From NCBI GenBank assembly GCA_033297075.1, contig MU858071.1:62001-126000 (forward strand): 64,000 nt of DNA, given 5' to 3'. This stretch comes from Rhypophila decipiens. Its lineage: Eukaryota; Ascomycota; Sordariomycetes; Sordariales; Naviculisporaceae. Positions 9,962 through 22,189 of this stretch are shown piece after piece. The stretch's first letter is position 1. Each line of letters begins with the position of its first letter. The translations under genes and the position numbers were made by a program. The notes under the pieces were generated by a model that worked only from the letters and a program-made list of their open reading frames with translations, was not told the origin of the DNA and did no database searches.

Positions 9962-10952
9962 ATGGTTTTTTATTTCACCTCGACGGTCGTGGACCCCCCG
10001 GCCTATGTCTATGTCGGCAAGGACAAGTTTGAGAGTAAGAACCGCGACCCCTCGATACCTGACCACTCAAGAATCCGACCATTTTACTGACTGTTCGGTT
10101 TGGCCAACAGATGAAGAACTCATCAAGCACGGCTGGGAGGAAGATGTCTGGTAAGATCCCCATCATCTTCGACAAGCAAACAAATCACTTTTCTAAACGG
10201 AAATACCAGGGTATGAACTCGATCCTTTCCTCAATTTCATAATTATATCTTTTGAGCCTTGCTCGACCATTATTTTATAATTACCACCACCCTTTCTTGA
10301 CCAAAACATAACCATACTTATTCATTCACACTTGGGGGACCAAATAGTTCCACGTAGACAAACTCTCCAGTGCACACATCTACCTCCGCCTCCGCGAGTC
10401 CGAAACATGGGACACCATCCCGGAAGACCTCCTTACAGACCTGGGCCAGCTCACAAAAGCCAACTCCATCGAGGGGAACAAGAAGGACAACATAACCATA
10501 ATCTACACTCCCTGGTCGAACCTCAAAAAAGACGGCTCCATGGCCGTCGGCCAAGTCAGCTTCAAAGATAACAAAAAGGTCAAGCGCCTAATCATCGCCC
10601 AGCGCGAGAACGCCATCGTCAACCGCCTCAACAAGACCAAGGTGGAAAGGTACCCTGATCTTAAGCAGGAGAAGGAGGACAGACTGAAGGAGTTGAGGAA
10701 ACGAGATCAGGCGAATATGTTGGCTCGGGTGCGTTTTACTACTTTATTGTGAGAAAGAAAAGAAAAAAACTGATACTGATCCTGATCCTGAATTAAAAAT
10801 GATAGAGAAAGGAGGAAGCCCGCATTGCAAAGGAGAGGCAGGAAAAGAAGTGGCAAAAGGATCATGCCTACGATGAGCTGTTTGCCGAGGAGAACATGGC
10901 CGGTTCGAGCAACCAGGACCGAGACGAGACCTGGGAGGATGATTTCATGTAA
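9962..10952 (+). CDS. JLP2: CCDC25/Jlp2-type NFACT-R domain protein with a one-nucleotide exon
   Basis: Five-exon model: 9962-10034, 10111-10150, 10210 alone, 10348-10728 and 10806-10952. The total is 642 nt, giving 213 residues. The protein begins MVFYFTSTVVDPPAYVYVGK, continues [29 protein letters not shown], then ANSIEGNKKDNITIIYTPWS and KTKVERYPDLKQEK. It ends with a Lys/Glu-rich coiled-coil and an acidic tail (WEDDFM). This is the full architecture of human CCDC25 and yeast Jlp2, which carry an NFACT-R (DUF814) domain. The W-FHV junction is invariant in the family as I know it. It can be restored with canonical sites only by splicing 10151-10209 and 10211-10347 around a single G. Introns one and four are ordinary GT-AG. 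Cellular function in fungi is unclear. Confidence 0.88.
10210..10210 (+). other. Proposed single-nucleotide exon
   Basis: The sequence around this G reads ACCAG-G-GTATGA. It has a canonical acceptor AG on the left and a strong fungal donor GTATGA on the right. The upstream intron (10151-10209) begins GTAAGA and has a CTAAAC branch-like site about 14 bases from its end. The downstream intron (10211-10347) ends in AAATAG. Skipping this base leaves the gene one nucleotide short of frame after the Trp codon. Confidence 0.6.
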
Positions 10953-11966
10953 GCACGAATGGATGGATGCCTTGGACAGCAAAAGTCGGGATCCCCCTTT
11001 GTTGGTAGCTATTCAAGTGAACTTGGCATTACCTGGTAGTAGCCACGGTTCATTAGTATTAGCCACGAGGGAATTTCATGATCAACAACGAGTTTTGGTT
11101 TGCTGATGGAAACCTGACTTGTCACATTGTCATTTTGACGAGCTGACTGTCAACATGCAAAGACTTGCTTCCTCCAACTTGGGGCACAATTCCATTGAGA
11201 AACTTCTGGATGTCTAGCTGTGTCTCTCGTACTCGGGGTTGCGTAGACAGTTAGTGGACCCGTCAAGAGTATTTATATATACAATATATACGCCCATACG
11301 ACGTCACCACCATACAAATGCCGATACATGATCATTCCCAAGCCAGTACCGCTAATGCACCCAATGCAGCCGATGATATGCATGACAATAAAAAAACAAA
11401 ATCCACAAGTTCTATATAACACGATAATGTTCTCCCACTGGACCGATGACCATTGTCATGACCACCTCCAAGGACAACGTATCCAATGCCATCTGTGCAT
11501 TCAGTCGTCACCGAGTTTGAGAAGACGTGAAGAACAACAAGTTGGGCTCTTTATGAACCCCTTCCATGTGGCGTCTCGGCAACAGCCAACTTTTGAACCG
11601 AGTATGAAATTGGATATCATGGGTATCGTGGATGTTCAACGATTTGTTCTTCGGTTCGTGGTGACGGCGTCAATCGGGCTAGTTTTCCTTTCGTGGTTGG
11701 ATAATTCGACAGTGATTTGACAAGAGCAGGCCTCGCTCAATTGAGTTCTATGACTCCGTCCTCTCTGCGATAGTCTCTGACAGAAGCAAGACGATTATTT
11801 GCGTTGGGGTTCGGATTCGGACTCGGGGGCATGGCAGACGCCGGACGCGACCAGTGTCCGCCGCCTCCGGCCTCCGTCCTCAACACAGGACTCGTAAATC
11901 TGCGGACACCACCGCTACGCGCTATTGTCAGTTCGTGATGTCCAAACGCATGTACGTATAGACAAC
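10953..11966. other. Intergenic between convergent genes
   Basis: One kilobase lies between the CCDC25-like stop and the end of the DUF2293 gene. A 130-codon open frame at 11328-11720 has no domain and a composition like its surroundings. An AT-rich stretch lies near 11270-11290. I see no gene. Confidence 0.5.
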
Positions 11967-14658
11967 TTACTCGTGAGCTGCCGTTGAAACGTATTCATGT
12001 CCCACCACCCACTCCTGGCGTTGAACACCATACGAAACGCTCACCGGTTGTCGTGCCACATCCGTCTGGTACGGGTACTGTCGTAGAGGCTCCTCCACCA
12101 TGGCGATAACCCGTTCGACCCTAGCACGCGGGGCAGGATGTGAATGCCGAGGCAGCATTGGGTCACCATGGAAAGCGTCTTGTTGGTAATAAAGGGGAGC
12201 CGGAGAACGATGTGCAGGGCCTCCTACATCAGCTGCATAATGCTGGGGCTCATGACGCCTTGGGAATTTATTGGAGACCCGTACAATGTCAGAGAAGTCT
12301 TGTGACATGTCATAACCAGCAGGTTCAATCCGACGCTCTACGACTCGTGTGCGATAAACATCCACGCGGTCAGAGTCATGGTATTGGGCATCTGTGGCCG
12401 CGCGGGTAGTCTGAGGTTGGCGAGTATCCACCATTACCTGTTGCGCTTCCCCATACTCATCTTGGATAACAATCGGCCGCGCCTTCGTCCTGAGAAGAGC
12501 GTCGTCACCGTCGTCATCGTCGATCCAAATCACCCTGGGCGGCTCGACCCGAGCATCAGAGCGAGCAGGGCCGGTGGGTGGAACTTCGCGGTAAGTAGGA
12601 AACGCTGTTCCCGGGGCAATACTCGCCCCTGGAGAGCTAAAGGTTCGCCCATAAGCAGTGGGCTGGGAGGTGACCGGAACGATATGCTGGGAGCTAAAGC
12701 CGGTATTGACAAGGAGCTGGTCTCGCGGATGCGGGTCAAGATATTCTGGATTCCGGCGCAATCCAGAATACCCTGCTGATGCTTGATGCCCGCCATCGTA
12801 CTGTACCTCTGGAGCGCTCCTTATGCGGTGCTGTTCCCAGTGTGGTTGGCCAAAGGACTGGGCCGGAAAAGAAAGCACATCCGGAGAAGTGGGCTCGATG
12901 GACTTTACGAGATGGTCCTTCAAGTCTTCTTCAAAATTCCTCGTCCTTCTGACCACGATGCCTGCATCACGAGTCACAGGCGACCCAACTATAGGCTTCA
13001 CCTCGTCGTAAAAGCGGGCGGCCTCAGCACGCGATCCTTGGTGATGGTAGGCTGTGACGGGGAGCCTTGTCGGTGGCGGGTCATCGTACCTCAGGACCTC
13101 TCGGTTGTTAATCGGGGCGTCCAGGTCGTGAAAAGCAGGATATGGTGCATATCGTGGCAAGCTACTTCCATAGCCAGCCGCCCTGTTCATGACGGTGGGG
13201 AGTGCGTCGGGTGAGCGTGCCTGCTCGTTAGCTTCCTCACAACGCCGGCGTTCTTGCGCCTGCTCCCACGCAGCTTGATATCTGCTGAGACCCCGCTGGA
13301 ATTTTGTCTTTCGCTTCGGGCCCTTCTTCTTCTTATTCTTCCTCTTCTTCACCTTCCGCGTAGTGCGAGGCTGACGAAGGACAGCATCTTCCTTGGCGGG
13401 GTTCAAAGGAGCGGTCCTCTGGCGGTCTGGAACGGCGGTGGGCTGGACGGTGGTGGCCTTATCTAAGCCACCTTCCACTTCCACTCTGAACCCGGGTGAA
13501 ACGAGAGCTGACGGAGAATCGGACAGCTCATCATCCGTTTCGCTGTCGTCTTCATCATCGTCATCGCTCTCCGAGTCAGAATTTATGTAAATAACCTCAC
13601 GGAGGATCTCGTCAAGCTGATCACGGCCTGATTCCTCATCTCCTCGCCACTTGACCAGGATATCGAGGCAGACAGGCTCACATACCTTCCTCGCAGAAGC
13701 CCAGTCGGTCTCTCTGAGCAGCTGGTCGTATCGAGTGTGTGTATGTCGGATGTGGGCGAGCACAGCAAGTTGGACCCGCGAAGTAAGCGGGATGTCTTTG
13801 GCCAGTCCAACAGGGGGGTCGCGGTCATTCTTTTTGGACTACGTGAGAGTAAGATTTGGATGCCCTTGGGAACTGCCGTCAGCCACATACTAGAAGGGGG
13901 CAAGACTCACCAGATTGAATGCATGGTCAATGATCATCTGCCGGTCGGGATTGGGAATTCGGGGAAATAGTTCCATGATATGCTTTTCGGCTTCCTTGTT
14001 GATCTCGGCCTGTGTCTCGGGGATCGGTTCGGGTTCGCCTGGGACCAGATCGATATCGATGGGGACCTTGAGCTGCTGGCGTGCTTCCTCAACAATGGCT
14101 TGGCGAAAGTGGTGTCCAATGCGGTGAGTATGCACCGAGAGCTGCTTCGAATCGCCATGGTATAACGGCTAGAGGGGAAAACAGGTCAGGAATGTCTACC
14201 CAGGTGAGACGGGGATTTCTCAGCTAAGCATTGGACAAACCGCGACTATGTATATCATGGCACCGCGCTCGCGCGAGATCTCTTTGCACAGATCGGTAAA
14301 ATCCGGATTGCCGATGGGAACAAACTCGAAAAGAGGGGGCGGGTGCCGACTCTTGTAAAACTGGCCATCCTCGGCGTTAGTGACATTTTGATGTGAATCA
14401 ACAACACCCCCAGGGCTCAACCGCCACGGTCGGTTGCTGTACCTCAAATTCCAGCTTCTTCTTCCTGTTTGTATTCTCGACAAACTCAAGTTCCACTCGA
14501 TGCTTGAACTTGACCTGGGGCTTGTCCAGGGTTGCTATCAAGCCCGGGGGAGGTGTCTTGTTCCAGTCCCAATAATTGCCTTTCTTGTCTTTTCTATGCC
14601 TCTCCTTGGCATGGTTGCCAGCGGCCGCTGTAGGGCCGGTTGACTTTGATCTCCCCAT
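11967..14658 (-). CDS. DUF2293-domain protein with long disordered tail
   Basis: Four exons: 14658-14443, 14369-14241, 14168-13911 and 13838-11967, giving 824 residues. The three introns (73, 72 and 72 nt) are GT-AG, with CTAAC or CTGAC branch sites near the acceptors. The N-terminal part carries FEFVPIGNPDFTDLC and GAMIYIVAPLYHGDSKQLSVHTHRIG in the style of nuclease-like folds. The DUF2293 region follows: MELFPRIPNPDRQMIIDHAF, then SRVQLAVLAHIRHTHTRYDQLL. After about residue 275 the protein is disordered, with an acidic run (SDSESDDDDEDDSETDDE) and a Lys-rich run (KVKKRKNKKKKGPKRK). The function of the family is not known to me. The stop TAA overlaps a perfect GTAAGT donor, and using it would replace the last codons with a short alternative end near 11915. 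The gene is divergent from the helicase gene. Confidence 0.82.
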
Positions 14659-15816
14659 CTCTCTGAGAGCTATAAGCTCACCATCCTATAGTGTCAAGAG
14701 CACAGAGAGACAAAGTACCGGGTACGAGAGGGCTTGGGACCGCCACTCAGCCAACAGACGTGAACTTGCGTTGCGTTTCACTCCTCGAGTCTCCTCGCCG
14801 TAGGGGAAACCAATCAGCTACGCCTGGGCTTCGATGCAGGCCAACACCCGCGCAGCAGATTGCGAAGAGGAAAAGGCAAGACAGAACGCTTGCCCCAGAA
14901 AACACGCACGCGCGCGATCGCGACTTCAGAGCGGAAAGAAACCAAGAGAGGACGTAAAGGCGGGGATGTGGGGAGATAGCGGTGGCCTTGAAATTGGTGA
15001 CGACGGGCAGAGAATCCAGGTTGGTGGAAGCCAGGAACGCGAGAAAGAAAACCTTGGGCTGAGGTCGTTGTCCTGAAGACGGAAAGTGCAGTCGCGGTTG
15101 CGGGACTGATCCCAGATTGTAAGAAATACAAGCTGATGAGATGTGGTCACGGGCAGGGCAGGGCAACGAGGGCACTGAAATCGGGCACAGCTTGAGTGAA
15201 AAGAGGGACGCGGTTCTGCTTTTTCAATCAGTGCACGGTCAGCGAACTCTGGCCCCGAGTGCATCAGTCAGGTCTGTTGAAAAAGTTGCAAAGGTCAACT
15301 GGTCGACTTGGAAGCGACGGGAGGTGCGCCAACATGAGGTGAAAACAGCTTGACTGTGCCCCGCCATGTCGTGTGTGCCTTAGGCTCGGGGACATGACGC
15401 CACACTGTCTCAGAAGTCACCTCAGTAGAGCCTGTAGAGGGCAGCAAGATCATTGGTCAGCCACGACCACTGTCCCGTCAGATGCTGGAGCCTGCGCCAC
15501 ATTTTACTCCTTCCTTCCACCACTCAAGGTCGGGTCCGAGAAAGCTCGTGGCCTTGCACTACCAGCTTGAGAGGCTACTAGAAGGAAAGATCAAGGATAA
15601 ATGCCAGATCTTGCTAAATACATCAATCGAAGCTGACACGAAATACTGCCCTACATTTGCCTTCCCCGGATTACCCTGGCCGTCGTGCCTTTCGTCTCAC
15701 TCTCGACCCCCCTAGCCTGATGGGCCCAGAAGGCTTAGGCAGACCAGCTGTCGGGCAACAATAACAGGAACAGAAGAGTCGACTTGCAGGACTCTCTTGA
15801 ATGGACAGCACGATTG
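14659..15816. other. Divergent promoter region
   Basis: This is a gap of 1.16 kb between the DUF2293 gene (-) and the DEAH helicase gene (+). Open frames on both strands (for example 14747-15175) are overlapping and domain-free. I see no gene. It must contain both promoters and leaders. Confidence 0.5.
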
Positions 15817-17875
15817 ATGATGGCGGATAACGGGCTCGATACGGCTTTCATCCCTTCGCTTCACAAACCCTCTGCTCTGTTGCCAATCGCTAAACAACGA
15901 GATGCATTGCTGTACTTGATCGAGACCAATCCCGTGACTATCGTTGTCGGCCAAACGGGTTCCGGCAAGAGCACGCAGATCCCGCAGTTCCTGGAGCAAG
16001 CTGGATGGTGTTCTGATGGGAAGATTATTGCCGTCACTCAGGTTGGCTGCTTGTCCCCCGCCCCCTTCTGGTAGCCTGCATCACAGACTAACACAATGTT
16101 TCCAGCCTCGCCGGGTTTCAGCGACGACGCTGGCCATCAGAGTCGCCGAGGAAGCTGGCTGTGAGGTAGGAAAGGAGGTTGGCTACTCGATTCGGTTCGA
16201 AGATGTCACCTCACCTGTCACCCGGATCAAGTTTCTTACCGACGGCCTTTTGATCCGCGAAGCTCTCGTGGACCCCCTTCTCTCGCGCTATTCAGTCATA
16301 ATGATTGATGAGGCCCACGAGCGGTCGATTAGCAGTGATATCCTGCTCGGCTTGCTGAAGAAGATAGGCAAGAAGCGGTCTGATATCAGAATCATCATCA
16401 GCAGTGCAACCCTGCAAGCAGAGGCGTTCCAAAAGTTCTTCTCCGGCGACAGCGATTCGGCCGAGTCGAACGCGGGCCTTCCTTCCATTATTAGTCTCGA
16501 GGGGAGGACATACCCCATCGATGTCCTTTATCTGGAAACACCGACCGAAGACTATATCGAAAAAGCAGTATCCACGGTATTCGATATCCATAAAAATGAA
16601 GCCAAGGGTGATATCCTAGTATTTCTCACAGGACGAGAAGAGATTGACCGAGCTGTTCAGGCGGTAGCAGAGCATTCCGATCAACTACCACCCGGGTCAC
16701 AGTCCATCCTACCACTCCCGCTGTATGCCGGTTTGTCGACAGAGCAGCAAATGTACGTCTTTGACGAGGCTCCTGTCAACTTCCGGAAGGTGATATTCTC
16801 GACGAACATTGCCGAGGCGTCAGTGACCATAGATGGAGTCGTCTATGTCATCGACTGTGGCTTTGTCAAACTACGAGCATACAACCCAGAAACGGGCATT
16901 GAATCCTTGACGGCAACGGCCGTCTCTAAAGCATCAGCTGCCCAGCGTGCGGGTAGGGCCGGCAGAACGAGACCAGGGAAATGCTTTCGGTTGTACACGG
17001 AAGAAGCCTACCAGGCTCTCCCAGAGGCTAACATAGCTGAAATACAGAGGTCAAATCTGGCACCGTTCATTCTCCAGCTCAAAGCGCTGGGAATTGACAA
17101 CGTCTTGAGATTTGACTTTCTCACACCGCCGCCGGCAGAGCTCATGATGAGGGGCCTAGAGCTGTTATTCTCTCTCGGGGCGCTGGATGACTATGCCAAA
17201 CTGACCAAGCCATTGGGTTTGAGGATGGCCGAACTGGCTCTTGAGCCCATGATGGCCAAGACTCTACTCTCTGCGCCTTCGTTTGGCTGTCTCAATGAAA
17301 TGCTGACCATCGCTGCCATGACCAGTCTCAGTGGAGGTGTATGGATTCAGCATGACGGAGAAAAGAAGCGCGCAGAAAGCGCAAGGAGGAAGTTTGCTGC
17401 GGAGGAGGGGGATCATCTCACCCTCCTGAACGTCTACCAGACCTTTGTGACCAAGGGCCGTCGAGATTCGCGATTCTGCCATGACAACCTGATCAACTTC
17501 AAGGCACTGACTCGGGCTGTGAGCATCAGGGCTCAGTTAAGACGGGCTCTGGAGCGATTTGGCTTGATTGCCGATGATTCCGGAGTCGATCCCGGGCCTG
17601 ACAACACCAAGAAGTCGGAGCAGATTCGGCGGTGTCTGACGGCCGGCTTCTTTGCCCATGCTGCGAGGATGCAGGCCGATGGAACATTTCGCAATGTCTC
17701 TGGGACGACGGTGCTTCACGCTCATCCCAGCTCACTCATGTTCAACCGGAAGGCGGATTGGGTCATCTTTCATGAAGTGATGGATACTGGAAACAAGACC
17801 TTTATGCGCGACATCACCAAGATTGAGAAGAGCTGGCTTCTCGAATATGCGCCCGAATTCTACAGGACGAGTTGA
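15817..17875 (+). CDS. DHX35: DEAH-box RNA helicase, DHX35 type
   Basis: Two exons, 15817-16041 and 16106-17875, separated by a 64-nt GT-AG intron with an ACTAAC branch site. The product has 664 residues. Helicase motifs in order: I GQTGSGKST (residues about 45-53), Ia TQPRRVSA (spanning the splice junction), II DEAH (about 143-146), III SAT, IV FLTGREEID, V STNIAEASVTIDG, and VI QRAGRAGRTRPG. These are followed by the HA2/ratchet and OB-fold regions typical of spliceosomal DEAH proteins. The short N-terminus without long RS or zinc modules, and the overall length, fit DHX35, a factor found in catalytic spliceosomes. Two ATGs in tandem (15817, 15820) open the frame, and the frame upstream lacks an ATG. 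Close paralogues such as Prp22, Prp43 or Prp2 are longer or differ at the N-terminus, so the DHX35 call is likely rather than certain. Confidence 0.9.
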
Positions 17876-19680
17876 TGTCCAAATTAGCAAGCATAAACCT
17901 GTGACGCAAGAGTGCAAGACAGGTCGTCAATAAAACCCAGAATGAGTAACTATGGAAATCGACAGGCTGGCTGGCGGTGTCGTGGAAGACCGTTCTGTGA
18001 TTTCTTTGATTTTTAAGGATGCTCCATATGCATGATGCAGCTCAATATCGTGGCGTCTGCTGGTGTTCGGCGTTTCGGGCCCAAGACTCAGACAATTGGC
18101 AGATCTTCTGGAAGCAGCCAAGCCAACCACAGCACAAACCGAAACATTGAAGTTGGTGTGTTGATGATCGGCTGGGTTTTTGTTTCCCCCTCGCCTCGCG
18201 GCGATTTCCAGTCTCTCGACGCCCCTGAATCGCCTCATCTCGGCAAAGCATTTCCCCCAAAAATGACTCCAAGGAGAAGTCTGACTTGCACTTCAGCAGC
18301 TTGCTGCATTTTCCCGAACCTCAACGCCCATCTCGGAGGGCATGGCGATTCTTCCAAGGAAAGGCCTTGCGGGTTGTATCAGCTAGTCACAGGCGAGATT
18401 AGCGCCATCTGAAGTGCCCACTCTGCGGTTCTGTTCCTGCATAAAAACCCCTGGCTCGCTGACAAGGTCAGTGGGTCGTATCGAAGCTTCTCTGTGCTGT
18501 TTTTTCACCGTGGCGCCGCGGCCTCTGACTGGCTGGATCCAGGAATAGTGTTGTGCTGCACAACCCCACCAGAATTGTGGAGGTGTGGGTCTCAGGTACT
18601 GACAAATGGGAAACAAAGAACGGAGCGGGAGAGCAGGGGCATCTTGGTCTTGGCAGCCTATCACAGCGAGCGGATGTGTCCGGGCCCCTGGCAGAATTGG
18701 CTGGAGTGGACGCCGCCGTCCCCTTTTGATTGAGATGAAATTAGCAATTTCTATTCGTCCACTGCATCTGGACCCGGGCAGACCACCTGGGTGCTGGGCA
18801 CTGGAGCTGCAATCCCATCCTCGTCGGACGGAGATTGAGGAGCAGTCACCAACCTGGGGGCCCATTCTGGCCCATTTTGCTACGGCCTCTAGCCCTGAAA
18901 GAAGGGGGCACTCGGTGGACACGCTCTCTCTTCACTAAGCCCCCGTTCGCCCCATTCGAAACGGATCAACAGTGAAGGAGGTAACGCTCGCTGTGTGGGA
19001 GACGGACGCTTCACTTTCTTCTCTCCTTTCTTGATTCTCTCTACCGCTAATCTCTAATCTCGAAACCCTCACCTCACCGTCCTCCCACGCTCATTTTCCC
19101 ACTCTTCACCTCCTCCCGTTCCGCTGCTTGCCAACTTCGAGGTTCGGACGGCAAAAGACACACCAACTTCACCGTCTCTCGGCGCGTGATCCCACACTCC
19201 TTTTTTTTTTTAACCTTCTTCTTGCCGGTCCTTGCCCTCAGTCGCTCTCTCCTTGCCTGCCAGCGGGCGTGTCATTCCTTTCTTCCAACGGCTTTTGAAG
19301 CTCCATTAATGAGACGGGACCTTTCATCGGACTCACGATCACACTCCTTTTTTTCTCTCTATCCCTCGGGCCTTGGTATCTGGATCGACATCGGGCTGTC
19401 CACTCCTTCTCGACGAACTATCTCTACCGTAACGAACTCGTACCAGTCCTCCCCGATATAGCACACAAGGAATTCTTCCACACCGATAGACATTGCATGA
19501 TACGAATGTTATGACAAGATAGTATTGAACCAGTCTGAAAGGTCGACATATCTCGGTTTTCTTTTCTCTATCCCGTCACTTTGCAGACCAAGGCGACATA
19601 TTCTGGTTCTGACGACATTCTTCGTTCTCTTGGACCGCGGTGGTATTCCCTAGAACCTATTTAAAAGGATTTTCATCGAG
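17876..19680. other. Long upstream region of the membrane-protein gene
   Basis: 1.8 kb without a supportable gene. From about 19000 the + strand is strongly pyrimidine-rich (CTCTC and TTTCTT runs), as in the promoter and leader of an expressed fungal gene. A 50-codon upstream frame starting at ATG 19309 and ending at 19461 would lie in the leader. The 179-codon minus-strand frame near 18.4-18.9 kb shows no domain. Confidence 0.5.
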
Positions 19681-22189
19681 ATGGAGGCCGAGCAGGGTGG
19701 GCATATCTACGGCAGATACGCCATGGGGTCCAGAATCCCTCTAATGGCCCGGGACATGGTATTGGAAACTGTCGGCGAAATCCCGTCGGCCGTGTTGGTC
19801 GCCCGCGACGATGAAGATTGCCCGAATGGTCCCTGCAAAAAGCCCTACAGCACGAGTCAATTGGCTGTCCCGATTGCCCTAGGAGTCATGTAAGTCTGGC
19901 TAGTTTTGTCTCCCCAGGATCCCAAAACTCACACCTGTGTAGTATTCCGGTTGTTGCCATTGTTATTGCCTTGTTCTTCCTGCATAGGATGGTCAAGAAG
20001 AGGCATAGAGAGGAGGAAAGGGCCGACCCCCACAAGTCACTAGATTTTGGATTAGCAGAAAATCCAGGCGGAAAGCCCAAGCGGAAGAGCTTCCTGGGCA
20101 TCGAGAAGGACGGCTCGCGCTTCAAACGACAACAGATGTCTATGGACATGAACCTGTCGACTCCGTATCTCCTGCCGCCCGAGATCCAAGGCTCCCAAGA
20201 TTCGCTTAATTCCCTTGCCCGAACCATCAATCAGCACGAGGATCCCTACCGTCACATCAATGCTTATCCGGGAAGCGATACCGGCTCGGTGAGGTCAATG
20301 CCTAGAGGGACGGATGGCGCCTCGACTTATACTCGATCAGCCAGCCGACAAGATGGCCGCGGGTCTCGACCGCCCCCTTCTCCAGGCCCATATTCACCCC
20401 CTCCCCGTCAGGACTCTTTTCCAAAGCCGCCGGTTGCATCGCCAGAGCGGACTTATCACAAGCCCGACAATGTCGACGAAGAGCCGATCCTGCCGCCGCT
20501 CACAATTTCCAAGGATGCCGGTTTCTCTTTTGGCGAGCTGTCCATGCCCGCGGCGCCCGGAGACGAGAAGAAGGATTTTGCCTCGATGCCCGCGATTCAG
20601 GAGCCCGCCCCTGTAGCGCACAAGGTTGCCCGCAACCCCATAACATCGCCCCCACAGCCAAGCCCCGCCGATTCCGGTGTTGAGATGGGATATGATGATG
20701 ATCGGAATGGGAAGCCAAAAGCACAAGACGCAGCTACTCCTCTGCAGCCCACTGTAGCAGGCCTTGGACTTCTGGGCCACCATGAACCCATGCAGGCCAC
20801 CATTCACGAGGCTGATGAACCCACGACGATGCCCAATTCGCCTCCCCCACGTGGTCAGAGCTTGGCCGCGAAGCCAATGATTGAGGAGCCGGTCGAGTAT
20901 TACGATTTCGACGACTATCCACAAGCAGGCCAGCCCGAAGCGAAGATGCCCGCAATGCCGCGGGATCAGTACGACGAACCCGAGGAGAGAGGCCGCAACA
21001 TGCAGAGACAGTCCCGGTTCTACGAGCAGGATAACCGCAAGAGTGGCCTGGGAGTTCCTTCACAGGACAACCGCCGTCTCTCGGTCGGTTTCCGGCCGCT
21101 GCCGCCCGACGAGATTATGGAATCAGAAGACCCCGAGTACAGAGCCAACAGAATCAGATCATTCTACAAGGAGTACTTTGAGGACAGCAAGCCCGGTGAT
21201 GCGCCGCCAGTTCCCCAGCTTCCCGCACAGCACCAACACCCGCGTGGCCGTCCCCAAAACAACGCGGGTCCGGCCCAGAACAGCTATTACGAGGACTATG
21301 ACGCAAACTATGCCGCCGACCTCAACGCGCCGTACTTTGACCCGGAAACCAACTCTTTCGTCATGCCCTACGCACAACCAGTGGCCCGCCGAGCCATGAC
21401 TCCTCCCCCATCTGGACAGAGATTTCCAGGACCAAGACCACCCAGGGCTTTCCACGGCTCTATGGGCGGACCCAACATGCCCGGACCACGCGGACCTCAT
21501 GGACCTCCCTCGCGACCAGGCTCTTCATTCTCCAACCGACCCGGCTTCCAGTCACCTCGCCCGGGATCCTCAGTGTCCGGCGCGTATGGCCGCCCTCGTG
21601 CTGGCTCGGCATATACTGGAAGCCGAGCGGGTAGCCAGATGGGCGGTCCCCGGAAACCAATACCTCCTCCGGCCGACCTGCCCACTCTTCCCACGCCTTC
21701 CATGCTGAAAGACGATAACTTTGCACTCTTCAACGCCATGGACTTTGCGCCTCCCGAGACGTTTGCTGAACGGGCTCGTGGACGGTCTCAAAGTCCGGCT
21801 GGCGAGCGCAGGCCATACCAGATGAATGTCCCCGCCCACTCTCCCTTGGTGAACGCCTTTGAGGAGCTTCCTGCTCTCCCAAGCCCGTAAGTGATAGCCG
21901 TCCATGAGATGAATATCTGACGACATGCTGACATACCTTCCACAGTCATCTCCTCCGAAAATCAAGCACCTTCACCGCCCTCGACTTTGCACCACCCAAA
22001 AAGTTTGTCGATAGTGATAACCGTAGCGATGCGGGCTCGATCCGCAGCCACAGGAGCGGCATCTCGGCTGTCCAGCAACAAGCCATCAAGGCCGGTGCTG
22101 GACGTGTGAGCAGACTACCCGGCGATCAGGTCTTTACTGCTGCCGCCCTCCAAGACACCCTCAAGCCACAATGGGGCATGCGTCCTTGA
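19681..22189 (+). CDS. Single-span membrane protein with long disordered cytoplasmic tail (SKG6-like)
   Basis: Three exons: 19681-19889, 19943-21886 and 21946-22189, giving 798 residues. The introns are 53 and 59 nt with GTAAGT donors. The short N-terminal segment has no clear signal peptide. It leads into one membrane helix (LAVPIALGVIIPVVAIVIAL) that is assembled across the first splice junction and followed by a basic stop-transfer patch (HRMVKKRHREEE). The remaining 700 or so residues are Pro-, Ser-, Arg- and Gly-rich with blocks such as MDMNLSTPYLLPPEIQGSQD, RRLSVGFRPLPPDEIMESED and IRSFYKEYFEDSKPG. The last exon ends in QWGMRP. The layout recalls the Skg6/Tos2 class of yeast polarity and cell-wall-associated membrane proteins, but the match is by architecture only. 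The gene has a pyrimidine-rich leader. Confidence 0.83.

Noticed and set aside
18383..18922. 179-codon minus-strand frame
   Set aside because: No domain, Cys/Arg/Pro-rich by composition, overlapped by frames on the other strand, and not bounded by plausible splice sites or a promoter.
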